From Hetaerina americana (lineage: Eukaryota > Arthropoda > Insecta > Odonata > Calopterygidae), in the NCBI GenBank assembly GCA_022747635.1, contig JAKTNV010000014.1, positions 12,989,110-13,053,109 on the forward strand: 64,000 bases of DNA, written 5' to 3'. The position numbers were made by a program, and so were the translations under genes. The notes beneath the pieces are model-generated. The model did no database searches. It had not been told where the DNA came from and saw only the letters and a list, made by a program, of their open reading frames with translations. How positions within the stretch are numbered: position 1 is the stretch's first letter; each line of letters begins with the position of its first letter. This document shows, in pieces, positions 26,301-38,200 of this stretch.

Positions 26301-27210
26301 TTTCTTGATCCCTGTAAAATAATGAAAATCTTTTGTCTACCCAGTTAGCGGGCCACAGTAAAATTGGATTTAATTAAGATTTCTTTTCCTGTATCCGAGA
26401 ACAGGTATTCCTTTCCTATTATGTCCCAGGTCTTACGTGTTAAAAATGTAATAAAAAAATACAAAACTTGAAATAAATCTAAACTGGTAAGAAAAGTGTT
26501 CATGGCAACATGAAATCCTTTCATAAAATGATTCCCAGCATTCAATAATTTGCTCCCTACTGCATAATCTGAACCAATTTTCATTATCTTATTTTGTTTT
26601 TGCTCCTTGATAACATTATTTCTCCGCTGATTAACATAGTATCCAGAATCTGATGCCTCATATAGTGATGCATATTGAGCAATTATTATGATAACTGAGT
26701 GTCTTTTAGTACCTGCTAATGACTCATCAATGCTGATGCAAACATATCATAATTGAATACCAAATGTATAACACTCTTTATGAATTTCTTCTTTACCCTG
26801 GAAAGATTATAAAAAGTCAAAACTTGGATTTGCGAATGAGACAATTTTTGTGGATTCTACGAAGTTTTTTCTTCCTGTGTAAAGAAACCATTGCTTTTTA
26901 AGTTATTGTTATTACCCTAAACCATATTGGTGGTCAATCTTAGTTATTAAGTGGAAATTTTATGAAATTAAGTAAGATTTTCAAACATTAAAAATTTCTC
27001 AAATCTAATCCAGTTACTATTAATGCTTTCTTTTTGCTACAGGGTCTGGCAATTTTGCTGTCTTGTATCATCTATCATCATCAAATTACTGCTGTTGGCA
27101 TAGTAGGAATATTTATTGTGTTCATATCAGTTTTCTTACGAATATATTGTAGTCATCGTATGAAAACCATAAAACGACTCAGCCAAATGTCTGCGGCATC
27201 AAAAGTGTGA
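17392..27210 (+). CDS. SLC35B2: SLC35B2 / slalom, Golgi PAPS transporter 1
   Basis: Seven exons: 17392-17665, 17808-18025, 18900-19157, 20801-20951, 21952-22166, 23155-23280, 27043-27210. All have GT/AG borders and phases agree, giving 469 residues (human about 432). The product carries the sulfate donor PAPS from cytosol into the Golgi lumen in exchange for PAP, supplying sulfotransferases; the fly ortholog is slalom. Family landmarks: GYATIFMPGYFIFKY (exon 1), LQASYLTWGILQEKVMTQ (exon 2), DSQFLVFVNRVLAFL and [21 protein letters not shown] (exon 3), VLAKACKIIPVMLVGR (exon 4), CDSFTSNWQGALF (exon 5), QLFIYFTIAQFGAVVFVIIM (exon 6). About ten hydrophobic segments fit the nucleotide-sugar transporter fold. 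The ATG at 17392 follows an in-frame TGA; a start at 17410 or a spliced 5' exon is also possible. The last intron is 3.8 kb. It converges on the GRAMD1-like gene. Confidence 0.92.
18085..18234. mobile_element. Penelope-like foldback with hammerhead-like core
   Basis: Inner arms 18116-18138 and 18177-18199 are perfect inverted copies (23 bp); weaker pairing extends to about 18,085 and 18,234. The loop has CTGATGA (18154-18160), a short hairpin region, GAAA (18176-18179), palindrome ctag, ta, then gtacc, with ggta upstream able to pair as stem I. It lies in the second SLC35B2 intron, just after exon 2. Target-site repeats were not found. Confidence 0.6.
19856..20280 (-). pseudogene. Two exon-like blocks antisense in an SLC35B2 intron
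   Basis: On the minus strand, block 1 (20050-20280) follows a good acceptor (cttcttttgtag) and ends at agaag|gtaaaa. Block 2 (19856-19961) follows tttcag and ends at tatg|gtaaat. Block 1 starts MPDTEHLSLEGLSKDLSQRN and stays open to a TGA near 20,070; a shifted frame (MVDLVGPGSAEVEHDLQTMK) reaches the donor. Block 2 in one frame reads VKTWPENSTASCKQWIQF. No single frame joins them cleanly, so this is either a nested gene I have framed wrongly or a pseudogene. The family is not recognised. Confidence 0.3.
21003..21285 (-). mobile_element. tRNA-derived SINE, family B
   Basis: On the minus strand it reads cccacccagagggccc then aagttaaattctgg, and its body follows that of the copy at 54,563-54,870 almost to the end (cgatgccagatttctct). 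It starts about 50 bases after the exon 4 donor of SLC35B2. Confidence 0.65.
23281..27042 (+). other. Large last intron of SLC35B2
   Basis: No gene or clear transposon was recognised in 3.76 kb of AT-rich sequence. The only structure noted is the short hairpin at 26,055-26,109. Confidence 0.6.
26055..26109. repeat. Short imperfect hairpin
   Basis: gaaacgagatagctgagacc and ggtcttggctatctcattttc pair with two internal mismatched patches around a 14-base loop. This is shorter than a usual pre-miRNA; it could be chance. Confidence 0.35.
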
Positions 27211-27922
27211 CTAATGTGTGGTTTATTGGGTATGTAATATTTGCCTTGAAAAGGTTAAGCACATTGTATAAAAAAATTCTGGATCTTGGTACAGTGAAAC
27301 CTATATATTCCAGACATTTTAAATTTCTTTCAAAGTTGTGTTGATTTGACTCTCCGTATTAATGAGGAAAAGCATATTAAGAGTAAGAAATAAGATTATT
27401 GCTCTATTAAATATGTTTCCTTTACAATTGCAGCAGTATTTTAGTCATTGCATAAATAATTTAGACTGCATCTCTCAAATTTTAACCATTTTCATGGAAC
27501 ATCACCTCAATGCAGCGAAAGGGTATTATTTTACCGTCATGTTCATCCCTTCATCGAACGAAACAAAGATGGATCATCGCCTTTGCCTTGTGGGGTGCAC
27601 TGAAGAACAATATCCATGTTATATGTGGAATCAAAGAAAAAAAAGTTTCGTATCAAATAAAACCGAAAAGAGAAAAGTTTCATTGTTAAAGAGGGTTTGC
27701 GTTCCAAGCTTTGAGAAAAAGATAAATTAAACCAAATTTATTTAGTTACTTTAAGGTGGTTTTGGCCACAGGGTCTCTTATTTTTATTATTTGGGAATCT
27801 ACCATTTAATTAGGTTTTGAATGGACACAGAATCTACATTCCTACATTCCTTAGGAGTATATAGTCTGTTTCCATCCTTTTTGCACAACAGGGCGACAAC
27901 CCCTGATACCCCACCCTACATT
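27211..27922. other. SLC35B2 3' flank
   Basis: Probable 3' UTR and downstream sequence. The first clear AATAAA noticed is at 27656-27661, about 450 bases after the stop. A 122-codon frame (27362-27730) has no recognisable domain and is probably chance. Confidence 0.4.
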
Positions 27923-28517
27923 AAACTGTTCTTTAACTCTGCATATATTCAATCTCCTTAATTCTTCCAGCATTGCCTAACATCCTACCCTCAATCATTG
28001 TCTTCTACATTACATCGCCTTTCAAAATTCTCTAAATCCATGTTTTCAGCCTTCTTTGGATCCTTCCCAACAACCCTCTCCTCTCTTTCCCACCATGCCT
28101 GATAACTCTTCATTTGGTTTTATGTTCATCAATTTATATTTTTTCCATCCTTCTCCAAAGTCACATCTCAAAAGCCTTCAATTCATGCACATCGTAGTGC
28201 TTCATTGACCATGTTTCCTAGTTGTACAAAACTATGCTCCATGCTAAAGTTTCCACATGATTTTTCTTAACCTCCCTGTTGTCAATTTCCTCCTTGTGAA
28301 AGCTTTATTGCCCAATAGGATTCTACTTCTTGTATCCCTATTGCAGCGACCATCTTTGTCCAAGACTTTTCCAAGATATGTAAATTGTTCCATCTACTAT
28401 AGTTTTTGCTCTCCTGTTTTAATGTTTTAAGCTGTCCTCTTTCTCTAAATTTGATAACCTTTTATTTTACTTACATTGATCCCATAGGTATCACAGTGAT
28501 TTCATAAATCGCTCATC
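27923..28517 (-). pseudogene. Old RTE-like LINE 3' fragment (left duplicate copy)
   Basis: Minus-strand fragments match the end of the RTE polyprotein seen at 35,978-38,260: VDGTIY, NKAFTRRK, ETWSMK, LKAFEM, LWRRMEK, with stops and shifts between. It is more diverged than the two longer RTE copies. The duplication border falls at or within this piece. Confidence 0.65.
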
Positions 28518-31500
28518 AATACCTGTAGCCCTTTGGGCGACTGAGGGTTATTTAGGGTCACTAATGCCATATATTCCGAATTTTTCATTAGAGTATCTTT
28601 TAATAAAGTTTAATAAATTGCAATAGTTAACAAATGGGCTTCCTGAATTACTTTTTCCTAATTCTTTTGACTTGTGCTCTTATAGGCCTCTCTCCACGCA
28701 CACAAAAAATTTAATTTTTATGGGTAAATCCATTCCAGATGTCAAGAAAAACTGATGATTTAATAACTTGATATTTCATGATCATATGAATACAGTAAAA
28801 TATGTATCAAGTGGTGTTGGTTTTGTGGATATTGATTGGTGAAGGATTGAACTTTTTAAATATATCATCACCAGCTGAAAGTGCACCAATTTCACATGCA
28901 AGTTTTTACAGTGGGCAATTGATAAACAATATAAATTAAATGAAGGCAAAATGTACTTGGGCTCATATGTTATTTGATAATCAGGAAATAAAATATTATG
29001 TCACAGTTAATATTTATGATTATAAAATGCTAATTTATTTCAAAAAACTAGATACAGCATCAGTGGAACTGAAGTCAAGTTGTGCCATGATGTATATCAT
29101 ACTATGCCAATCTTAAATTGATATCCATTGTGATAGACCATATCAGTAGAGTTATACTCTTTATACATTCTAAGATGTAATATATAACTAATACATTATA
29201 TTTTTATAGTTTAAGTGTGAAAGAAAATGTTTAAAAAATTCATGTAGGTAGGCCTTTAAATTCAGCCTCAATATTTAAGCAGACGTTCTACTTCCAAAAA
29301 AAATATGCCACTTCCATATGTCTATTCAAAGAGATGGGTCAGTTCAGTTTCCAGTCCCTCTGATCCTTGAGAAAAGAACCTGAATTCGAATGAAAAGCAA
29401 TGGTTTGGTTATCATTATTTTTGCAAAGTCAGTTTTGATATACCATGGTATAACAAATGTACAATGTGATGCTGTAAGAGTAAAGTATTACAGCATGTTA
29501 CCCTTGATATAGGATTCGATTCTTGATTGACTGGGATGTCAAAAAAAGCTTATCTTGCAAAACTACAACTCAATTTGGACTCACAGAAGGCAACCTCTGT
29601 AAATTGTTTTAATGAAGTCAATTGTGCGAATAAAATTTTTTTTACCTGGTGTGTGATGAATATACGATACATATTGTTTCATGCGAAAAACATCTCTCAA
29701 ACTGCAGATAATTTGGGATTGGGTAGGTGACCACAGAAACAATGGATGGATAAAAGACAATTGTATGCACAGTGTCATCTACTCTGGTTTCTGATTGTCA
29801 ATTTATTCTTCAAATTATATTTAGGAATACGCGTGTTACTTTGCATGCACACTTAATTGGGGTTGATTGTTACTATTTAACATGAAATGTGTCAAGTGCA
29901 AACCCAATCATCCTTAATAAGGTCAACAGACCCAAAACCTGATGAGGACAATTTTTCGTTGAACTAGACAGTTTTTTCCAAAGATTTTAGTTCAAATTGA
30001 AAAATTATTTTCACCCGATATTAATTTACCTGCTGTGCCAATTAGTTAGAGCGAAATTGCTCCCCCGCTGTGCAGGAAACTCGAGGACATGTCATTTCAC
30101 ATTTTTTTTAAATGAGCGATGTTTGATAAATGTTCATGCCTCAGATAGTTTGCTAGGTGCCATGTTCACAAGTTCATTCACGGCACCCACATTGCTTTCA
30201 TGGGTAGGTTTGCTTGAAATAATAATGGAAAAATTACATTGTACAAGCCATCAAAAATTGGTGGTATAAATATTTGGGAAACGAAACGTTTTTATAAAAG
30301 ACACAAAGAAGCATTTATTATATAGTACATTTTTATCTATACATTTTGTACAGTCATCTTTTGAGTTTTTCTATTTGATATATCATAAACATTGTTATTA
30401 AAGTTTTTGATTGTATGAAACTTCTTATCAACCATATGTATAGCATATAATCAGGTGATGATTGAGGTGTTACAGGCATTATTTTAAAATGCAGCTGTTG
30501 ATAACTTGATATTTATCTATTCACTGGAACTATTAGAACTAGGAAATGAAACTAAGATGGGAGCATGCAATGGAGTCTAACAGAAGGGAAATGACCCATT
30601 AGTAATAAATATGTATCTTAATAATCTGCAGTCTTACTAATGGTTTGAGCTACTGTTTGAAATTAGGGTGATATATATAATGACACCGTAGATAATGATT
30701 ATAGTGCAGTAATTCTCGTGTTCTGTTAAACTAATGGAGTCAAGTTGTTTTTGCCTTATAGTGTCCCAGGTGCCCATGATATACTGGTGGTTCACTTCAA
30801 ATATGTAAGAGGATTCCTAGGGGCCAAAATCGCTGAAGTTCAATAATCAACCATGATAAGCACAGAACTAAAGCCCTAGTAGACAGGTGTTTAATGTGCT
30901 TGGCTGTTCATCCTGAAAATGGTTAAATTAGGAGAGAATGCAGTATGGAATTGTTACCGGAATAATGACAATTTACAATCTTTTTTGTGAAAAATTTCAT
31001 CCATGTTTGTTATATTAAGGTCATTTATGTGCTTAAATTAATAATTTTAACAAAATATATTTATTACCTAATCCAAAGTCATTAATTGTAATATATATTT
31101 TTTGTTACAAAAGACAGTGCTCAATAGCTATTTTTAAAAGATGCTTGTGCAAAAGTTAATTATGTAACAAAGTTTTCATTCAACTACGTCACCAGAAGTT
31201 TTCCTAGTGTTTAATGAAAGCTCTACTACAGTAGTGCTTGTTCAAAAGTATTAATTTATGGCTGCATAATTTTAAAGCATAAAAAATATCTGCAAGCTGA
31301 ATGTGTTCTGAACTATTCACTTAAACATATATTAACCTCAAGTTGTTGATAGAACATCAAACTATAATACTAACCAAACCCAAAAGTGATTTGCACTGGG
31401 TAATGAAAGTAAATAAACTTAGTTTAAATGCTGAGGTCTCTTTGATTTCTTTATGAGCTAAAACAACTCCCCAGTATTATGTTCCCAATTTTTAAGAGCT

Positions 31501-32936
31501 TCCATCTCTTTGATTATATATCCCAACAATGTCTAAAATACATTTAGCATTACATGCAGAATGTTTGTCGGCGTCTGCCATCATGCATGTCAATGACAAG
31601 ATGGTAATACTCTTAAGCCCTCCATGTGGTTTGCCATTTGTTTCATATTATTGGAGAGAGACCCAGGTTGCATTTCTCCTTGCAACTCATGCATGCAATG
31701 ACTTAAAATGCCACAAGTAGTGCCTCTGCATTTAACTGTGTGTACCAACAGGCAGAGTTAATACATATGTAATGTATGTTTTGTAACATAACTTTTGCCC
31801 CATTCATTGATTTTCTGCATGCATTAGGAAATATGTAAAAGGTATAGAACTGAAGAGAAGGAAAGTGGGGTATTCAAAATTCATTATTCTATGAAATTGG
31901 CCTTAAGTTTTTAAAAAGGTTCAGATTATTGACATTGACTCCATTAAGGAACTGTAACTTGTCATTTCCTCAGTAACTAAACAGAAAAACCCAACTCTTA
32001 GCATACCTGATTGGACTCCCAAGGTCAAACATTTGAATTCTGCGCATGGTATATTCACATATTTTACTGTGCTGAATATGTCTTGTATCCATTACTAGCT
32101 GTTGCCTATTTTGGTCAGTGGTCAATTTTTAGGGAATGAAATACTAATGGGAGTGGTCTTTGGCACTGACTGTAGTAACCGCTGCTATACAAGTATATAT
32201 AGGTCTTATGGCAGAGTAAACAGAAACTGAAAGCAAGAATAATGGCATACTGAAAAGCCTGTAGAGAAGGAAGGAAAAATTTTGGACAGTAAAAAAATAC
32301 TGTCTAAAAAAACCAGGTAGGGTTGCTAGATTTTGCAATAATGGTGAGAAGCTGGTGACAAGACTAAGATATTATAGTTGCAGGGCGACTGCATTTGTTT
32401 AGAATATCTAAACTACCTAATTCTAGAATGGCTGGTATTTTAATTCAATGATATGGAATAGAGAAAAATGTTGAGGCATTACAAGTAGAAGATAATATAA
32501 GAGAACTTTTTAAAAAACCATGGAAAGAAAACTTAATTTACTTTGCACCTTGTGATGCGCTTTTCACATATGTGTAAAAGTGTAAAGAGGTAGCATAAAT
32601 ATTTGTTGCTTGTGGGCATTTGAGTGATATCTAACCGAAGCTTTTAATTGCATCTTGAGGAATTTGATATAAATTGATTTGGTCTGTATTGTCAATCTCC
32701 TTGTTGAAATGCACAATGGACAACTGAGTTACTGCTCCTGTACGCTGAGTTACTGATATATTTTATGATATAATTTCTATCTAACAGCTTATAATGCATA
32801 ATTCTACCTTTTCCTCTAACGACATATTCCACAACTTTTACCTGCTAGTTATTCTTTTCTTTCATGATCAAAGGAAGCCATGACAATCTGCCCAATCACA
32901 AGATCCATTTTGATTATTTTTGAGCTTGAATCTGTT

Positions 32937-33084
32937 CGTTTAAATGAATATACTTTGTAACTTCCACACAATTTTTATTCGTACTACCGGTTTCAACGCA
33001 ACGGCGTCATCATCAGGTACAGAGTATATTCATTTAAACGAACATGAACCTCCACAAAGTTGAGCCCGAGACCATAGAATTCAA
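32937..33084 (-). mobile_element. Penelope-like foldback insertion with hammerhead-like core
   Basis: Direct repeats cttgaatctgtt (32925-32936 and 33085-33096) flank the insertion; the first arm extends slightly into the left repeat. Arms 32934-32954 and 33023-33043 are a perfect 21-bp inverted pair. On the minus strand the core reads GTAC, CTGATGA (33010-33016), a hairpin with acgc/gcgt, GAAA (32991-32994), CCGG, TA, GTAC (32981-32984). The end near 33,050-33,080 resembles the end of the Penelope-like element at 43,480-43,510 (cctccacaaagt versus cttccacgaagt). Confidence 0.7.
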
Positions 33085-33392
33085 CTTGAATCTGTTTATT
33101 CATAAAACCTACAGGTATTCTGTTGGTCTTCAATAGGCCTTGAAGGAACCCTTGCACCGAAGCTGGGCAATCCTCGGATATCTGAGAGAATAGCATCCAA
33201 TCTAAAATATGATGTTATGCATGTGTCCTATGCATGGCATTTTCTAAAGAATCTGGAAGAAGTTACTGTTACTTGAAGTTGAATGGGAACAGAGTTACTG
33301 CATAATTTAAGTGATTTTTGCTATGAATTTTAGCTTCCATAGGTTTTTCAGCTTTAATATGTTATTAATTTCTTTTTTCATGTATAAGATTA

Positions 33393-33395
<3 letters not shown>

Positions 33396-33453
<58 letters not shown>

Positions 33454-33475
33454 TATTATTATTATTATTATTATT
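33396..33475. repeat. (TA)n then (ATT)n microsatellite
   Basis: A simple-sequence run, about 27 TA units followed by ATT units. Open frames across it are artefacts. Confidence 0.95.
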
Positions 33476-35267
33476 GGTCATTTTGTTACCAAATAGTCGT
33501 CCACCTATTAATGTGCAATTGCAGTGTCATCACCAAGGTGCTGGGAAACAAATGTCTTGTGTATTGAGAGGTTTGTTTTAGGCATGGCAGCAAATGGATT
33601 TTCTATATGAATATAGGAAAGTGTCATGAATAAATAGTCATTTAAGAGGTTTCACTGTACTTAGCAATATCATTTGCTAGATTTCAGTTGGTAGAAAGTG
33701 GACATTTTTCTGGTGAAATTAGGAGAGTGAATTTTCAGTAGTTTTAGTCATACACCACGAAGATGTATACCATGGCATTACTTTTTAATACCATGCATTT
33801 TTACTTAACTGATATTTGATTTTTTTAGCATTTGGTACTTTTGATTAACATCCTCAAATTTACAGTGGTAGAATTGAGGTTTGTGAAAATATGAAGCTAT
33901 TAAACCGATGCCCACAGTGTATTTGTGTTTAATTCATTGTATAATATTTGTTCATAAATGAGTGGTAAAAGGAAAAAAGGTTGAAGTTAAAAAAAACAGC
34001 CCAAAATTTTTATGCCAACACTAAACTGAGCTTTATCATGCATATGCCCTAATATTGTATTTTATTCATGCTTCAAGCACATTGTGAATTTTCTTCTGTA
34101 TAATTAGTGAAATATTCTTAAAGCTAAGATAAGGGGTCAAAGTTTTAATTTCTAAGTTACAAGTGTGGAATATAAATTGTGTTGAATGCAATCATTTTTG
34201 CAATTAAGCATTTACTTAATTTAACATTTAAATCCAGTGATTCTTTAAAATATGTTTTATTTCAAGACATTTTTTACAAAGCTATATTGTATTGCCTTGA
34301 ATTGTGTCATTATTTGCATTGTAAAATGGCAGTGCGATTATATTTGACTCCTATTGAAGTTTTAAGGTATAACATATGTTATTCACAATATCCATATTCA
34401 TCTGAAAATATTATCTCTCAATCAATTTCTTATTGTTATTTACAACTGTTCTTAATAAACAATATTATAATATAAAAGTATTAGTAATTTGTATCGTGGT
34501 TGTTTACTCAAGGGTATGTTAGTGTTTTTGACTCAGCACTCTTAAGGGTTACTGTCACTTTTAAATTAGCTGCAGGATCCTTTGGATAAAATAACATGCT
34601 ATTTTTTAATTAACTGCCATTGGTTGCTGATGAATGCGTGGTTTTCTGTAATGAAGCAATCATTACTCTATGCCTTGTTTCCAAAGGTATCTTTTTTGTT
34701 AAATTTTTCAGAAGAACTTCTATCTGCAATAGAATAAGTAATGATCATTTAATTATTAATAAGTTATTCGTAATATTCACAGATTATTGTTTGACATGCA
34801 TAATTCTGTGTTAAATCATATTTCAAGCAAAATTTGAGCTGCAAACTTTTTCAACTTTCTTGATATTTAGTTTTAATATAGACTACATTTGACCTAGCCA
34901 AAAAATGATTAAGCACATGCTGTCTTGATACTATTATTATTCAAAATTTCAAATATATATCTGTTTTCTCATGGAAATTCTTCTATCTTAGAAAAGGAAT
35001 GATGTGCTGTTGCAACAATGGAAGAGTACTTTAGATGGCTTTTCAGTTGGGGGAAATTTAAACTAGTAAAAATGGATGAGTTGCACACTGAAAATATCTC
35101 TGTAAATGCTAAATTCAACTTGGGGTTGTGAAGAATAGATCACCAAAGTTTAGCATATTTAGCTGGAAAAACATTGTTAATTTTGATTTGATGGATGATA
35201 AGGTGTAGTATTTTTAACTTAAAGAAAATTTCAGTCTTGACTAAATAATTAATCAAATAACGTATTG

Positions 35268-38200
35268 TTACAGATTACCCACCTCATCCAGTAGCCCCAT
35301 CACTTTGTCCAATGAAGTTCTCCATGTTTCCATTTCAACATCATTGAAGCCACCCATGTTAATGGGCATTGCAAGCCATTCTTTATATCCTCCTGGATTA
35401 AACCTGATAAATATAATTTAAAATTAACATATATTGGGGATTTATTATGCATCTTAAAACGTATTCCAGTCCCAGTGCATATTTCTGTTATGTAATTGGA
35501 ATTAATATAACTTCATAATGGTCCAGTGCCCTGGAGCATTCTTCAATCTAATTAAGGTCTTATCCTTTGTAGATTTCCTGTATTTTGTCTTCTTTACATG
35601 AATGCCCACTCTGAATTTCAAAGACAGTCAGCAGCCAATATAAAGCTGTGTACCACAAGTATCTTTTTTTGCAGATGAGACGTCTTACACAAGTTCACAT
35701 CCATGCTGGTCCCATTGTTGCAGGGGTAACGTCCTCACTTGTCGACCCAGTGCTCATGGGCTCAATACTCACCTAGGTGGGTCTTCCTCCACCTAGGGCA
35801 TAGATGTAATTTGTCTTCCATGTAATTTGTTAAGGTTAGGTGGAAGAGTGGACTATGAAGTTTCAATCTCATCCTAGTTATTATTATTAGGTAATCTACC
35901 GGTTAAGGTAGGTTTTTGGATGTCCATAATTACTAATTAAATAATTTGTGACCCCTAGCAAAACACAACATCATACTCTACATCAGGTCCTTCTTCAGCT
36001 CTGAGTACTTTCTTCCTCCCTTCATCCCGTCCAACATCCCTATCCTGTTCCTTCCCTTTCCTCGTTTTCCTAACATTCTTCCCTCAATTGCAGTCTTCAA
36101 CATCCCGCTGCTGGTCAATAACCCCATTCCTCCACTTTTCTTGCATCCATAGGATTTCTCCCCACAAATCCCTCTCTTCGCCCACCATACCATGTACTTC
36201 CCCTCATTTGTTTTCTTCTCTGTCCATTTCACCTCCATTCTTCTCCACACCCACATTTCAAAAGCCTCCAATCTACGTCCATCCTCCTGCTTCAATGACC
36301 ACGTTTCCGCCCCATACATAGCTACGCTCCATATCAAAGTTATTACGAGTCTTTTCTTAACATCCTTACTCAACGTCCCCATCATCGACTCCCTCCTCCT
36401 TGTGAAAGCCTCTTTGCCAAGCGCAATTCTTCTCCTTACGTCCCTACTACTTTGACCGTGTTGGTCCAAAATACTCGTACTTCCGAGATATGTAAACTGT
36501 TCTACCTGCTCTAGTTTTCGCCCTCCTATTTTAATGTTCAGCTTAGCCTTTTTCTTTCTAGAAAATTGCATCACCTTTGTTTTATTAATATTGATTCTCA
36601 TCCCATACCTGTCGCACTGAATTTCCAATTTACTCAGCAATGCTTGCAACCCCTTGGCTGACTGACAAACTAAAGCTTGGTCATCAGCAAAGATTCCCCA
36701 TTCCCCACTCGGACCTGAACAGTCTGAGACGTGTACAGGTTGCGGATTAGCCTCCTTTCCCTCCAATCTATTCCTATTTTCTTCAATATGCTCATTAGTT
36801 TTTCCCAATTCACTCTATCAAATGCTTTTTTGAAATCTATGAAACAGGCAAATACCTCCTGGTTGTGTTCTATATTCCTCTCGATTAATAATCTCATTAC
36901 TACAATGGCATCATGCGTACCTCTCCCCTTCCTAAACCCATACTGATCATCCCGTAAGTAATCATTTGTCCTACTCTCTATCCTATTGTTTATGATCCTG
37001 AGAACAACTTTAGCTGCGTGGGAAATCAAACTAATTGTCCTGTAGTCCTTACATGATGTAGCCTTTAACTTTTTCAGAATGGGAACTAAAACTGATCTCA
37101 CAAAGTCTTCTGGCCAGATTCCTTCCTCATAGATACTACAAATCATCTGATATAGCCTCTTCCTCCCACATTTGCCTAAACATTTCAATAGCTCCAAGGG
37201 GAATGTTATCCACCCCCACGGCCTTATTTAATTTCATCTCCCTTAATGCCCTTTCTATCTCATTGTCTAGTATGCCTGGGTCTAAGCTATCTTCCTCTAC
37301 GTTATATTCTTTTTCAATGTCTAACTTTGTTTGTCGAAGTTCTTTACTATACAGCTCTTCTATATGTTCCTTCCATCTCTCTTGGATCTTTCCTGTGTCA
37401 ACCCACCTTATCTCTAACTGTTAGCATAGATCTCCCTTTCTTACTTCCCGATAAGGATTTAACTTTGCTGTACAGCGTACCGATTTCATCCTTCCTCTGC
37501 AAACTTTCCATATCCTCGCACTGCCACTGCGTCTTCCACTATGCTTCTATTGCTTTATTTTTTACCCATCTCAATTTATTATTTAACTCTTTGTATTTCA
37601 TTTTGCCAAACTCTGTGTGTACATTCTTCCATTCTCTCTTCTCATTCATCTTTGTAATCATCTCGTCCGTGAGCCACGGTATCCTTGTCCTTTTTCCGTT
37701 AACCGTTCCTACAGTGTCTTTTACGGCTTTTGATATCCCTTTCTTGATACATTCCCATTTTTCTTCGATAGTACTCAGTTCTTTACCGTCGTCCATTGTT
37801 TTCTCTACAGCCTGTTGGTATTCCTTCCTTTTTAATCCATTTAACGCTTCTACATTCCATTTCCTAACCCACCGCTCCTGCCTTATCTTTTTGAAACGGA
37901 CGATTTCATAACAACTAAATTGTGGTCAGAGTCCGCATCTGCTCCCGGGAAGCTGTGCAAATTTATCACACTCTTCCTAAACCTGTCTCTAACCAGGATA
38001 TAATCTAGCTGATACCTTTCTGAGTCACCTGACATTTTCAATGTATACCTGCGTCTTTTGTAGTGTCTAAACCAGGTGTTGGTGATGACTAACTCCTGTC
38101 TCGTGCAGAACTCAACTGCTTTCTCCCCGAGGTCATTCCTTGTGCCTAAACCGTAGTCCCCAACCTCATCACCATCTCTTCCTTTGCCTACCATCGCATT

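Larger units (their letters stand above)
31080..34135. other. 3-kb block present only in the left duplicate
   Basis: Sequence between the matched blocks has no counterpart near 58,170. It is either an insertion in this copy or a deletion in the other. It includes the foldback at 32,937-33,084 and the TA microsatellite at 33,396-33,475; no gene was recognised. Confidence 0.6.

Noticed and set aside
27362..27730. 122-codon frame after the SLC35B2 stop
   Set aside because: No domain, no splice support, and it lies where the 3' UTR is expected.
29930..29970. A further hammerhead-like core (CTGATGA at about 29,939, with cgttgaactag)
   Set aside because: The duplicate copy at about 56,080 has TTGATGA, stem II is weak, GAAA is absent and there are no foldback arms, so support is too thin.
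33311..33496. Frame with repeated Ile-Tyr
   Set aside because: It is a translation of the TA microsatellite.
37246..37911. 221-codon open frame on +
   Set aside because: It is antisense to the RTE element at 35,878-38,305; the minus strand carries the recognisable endonuclease and RT motifs.
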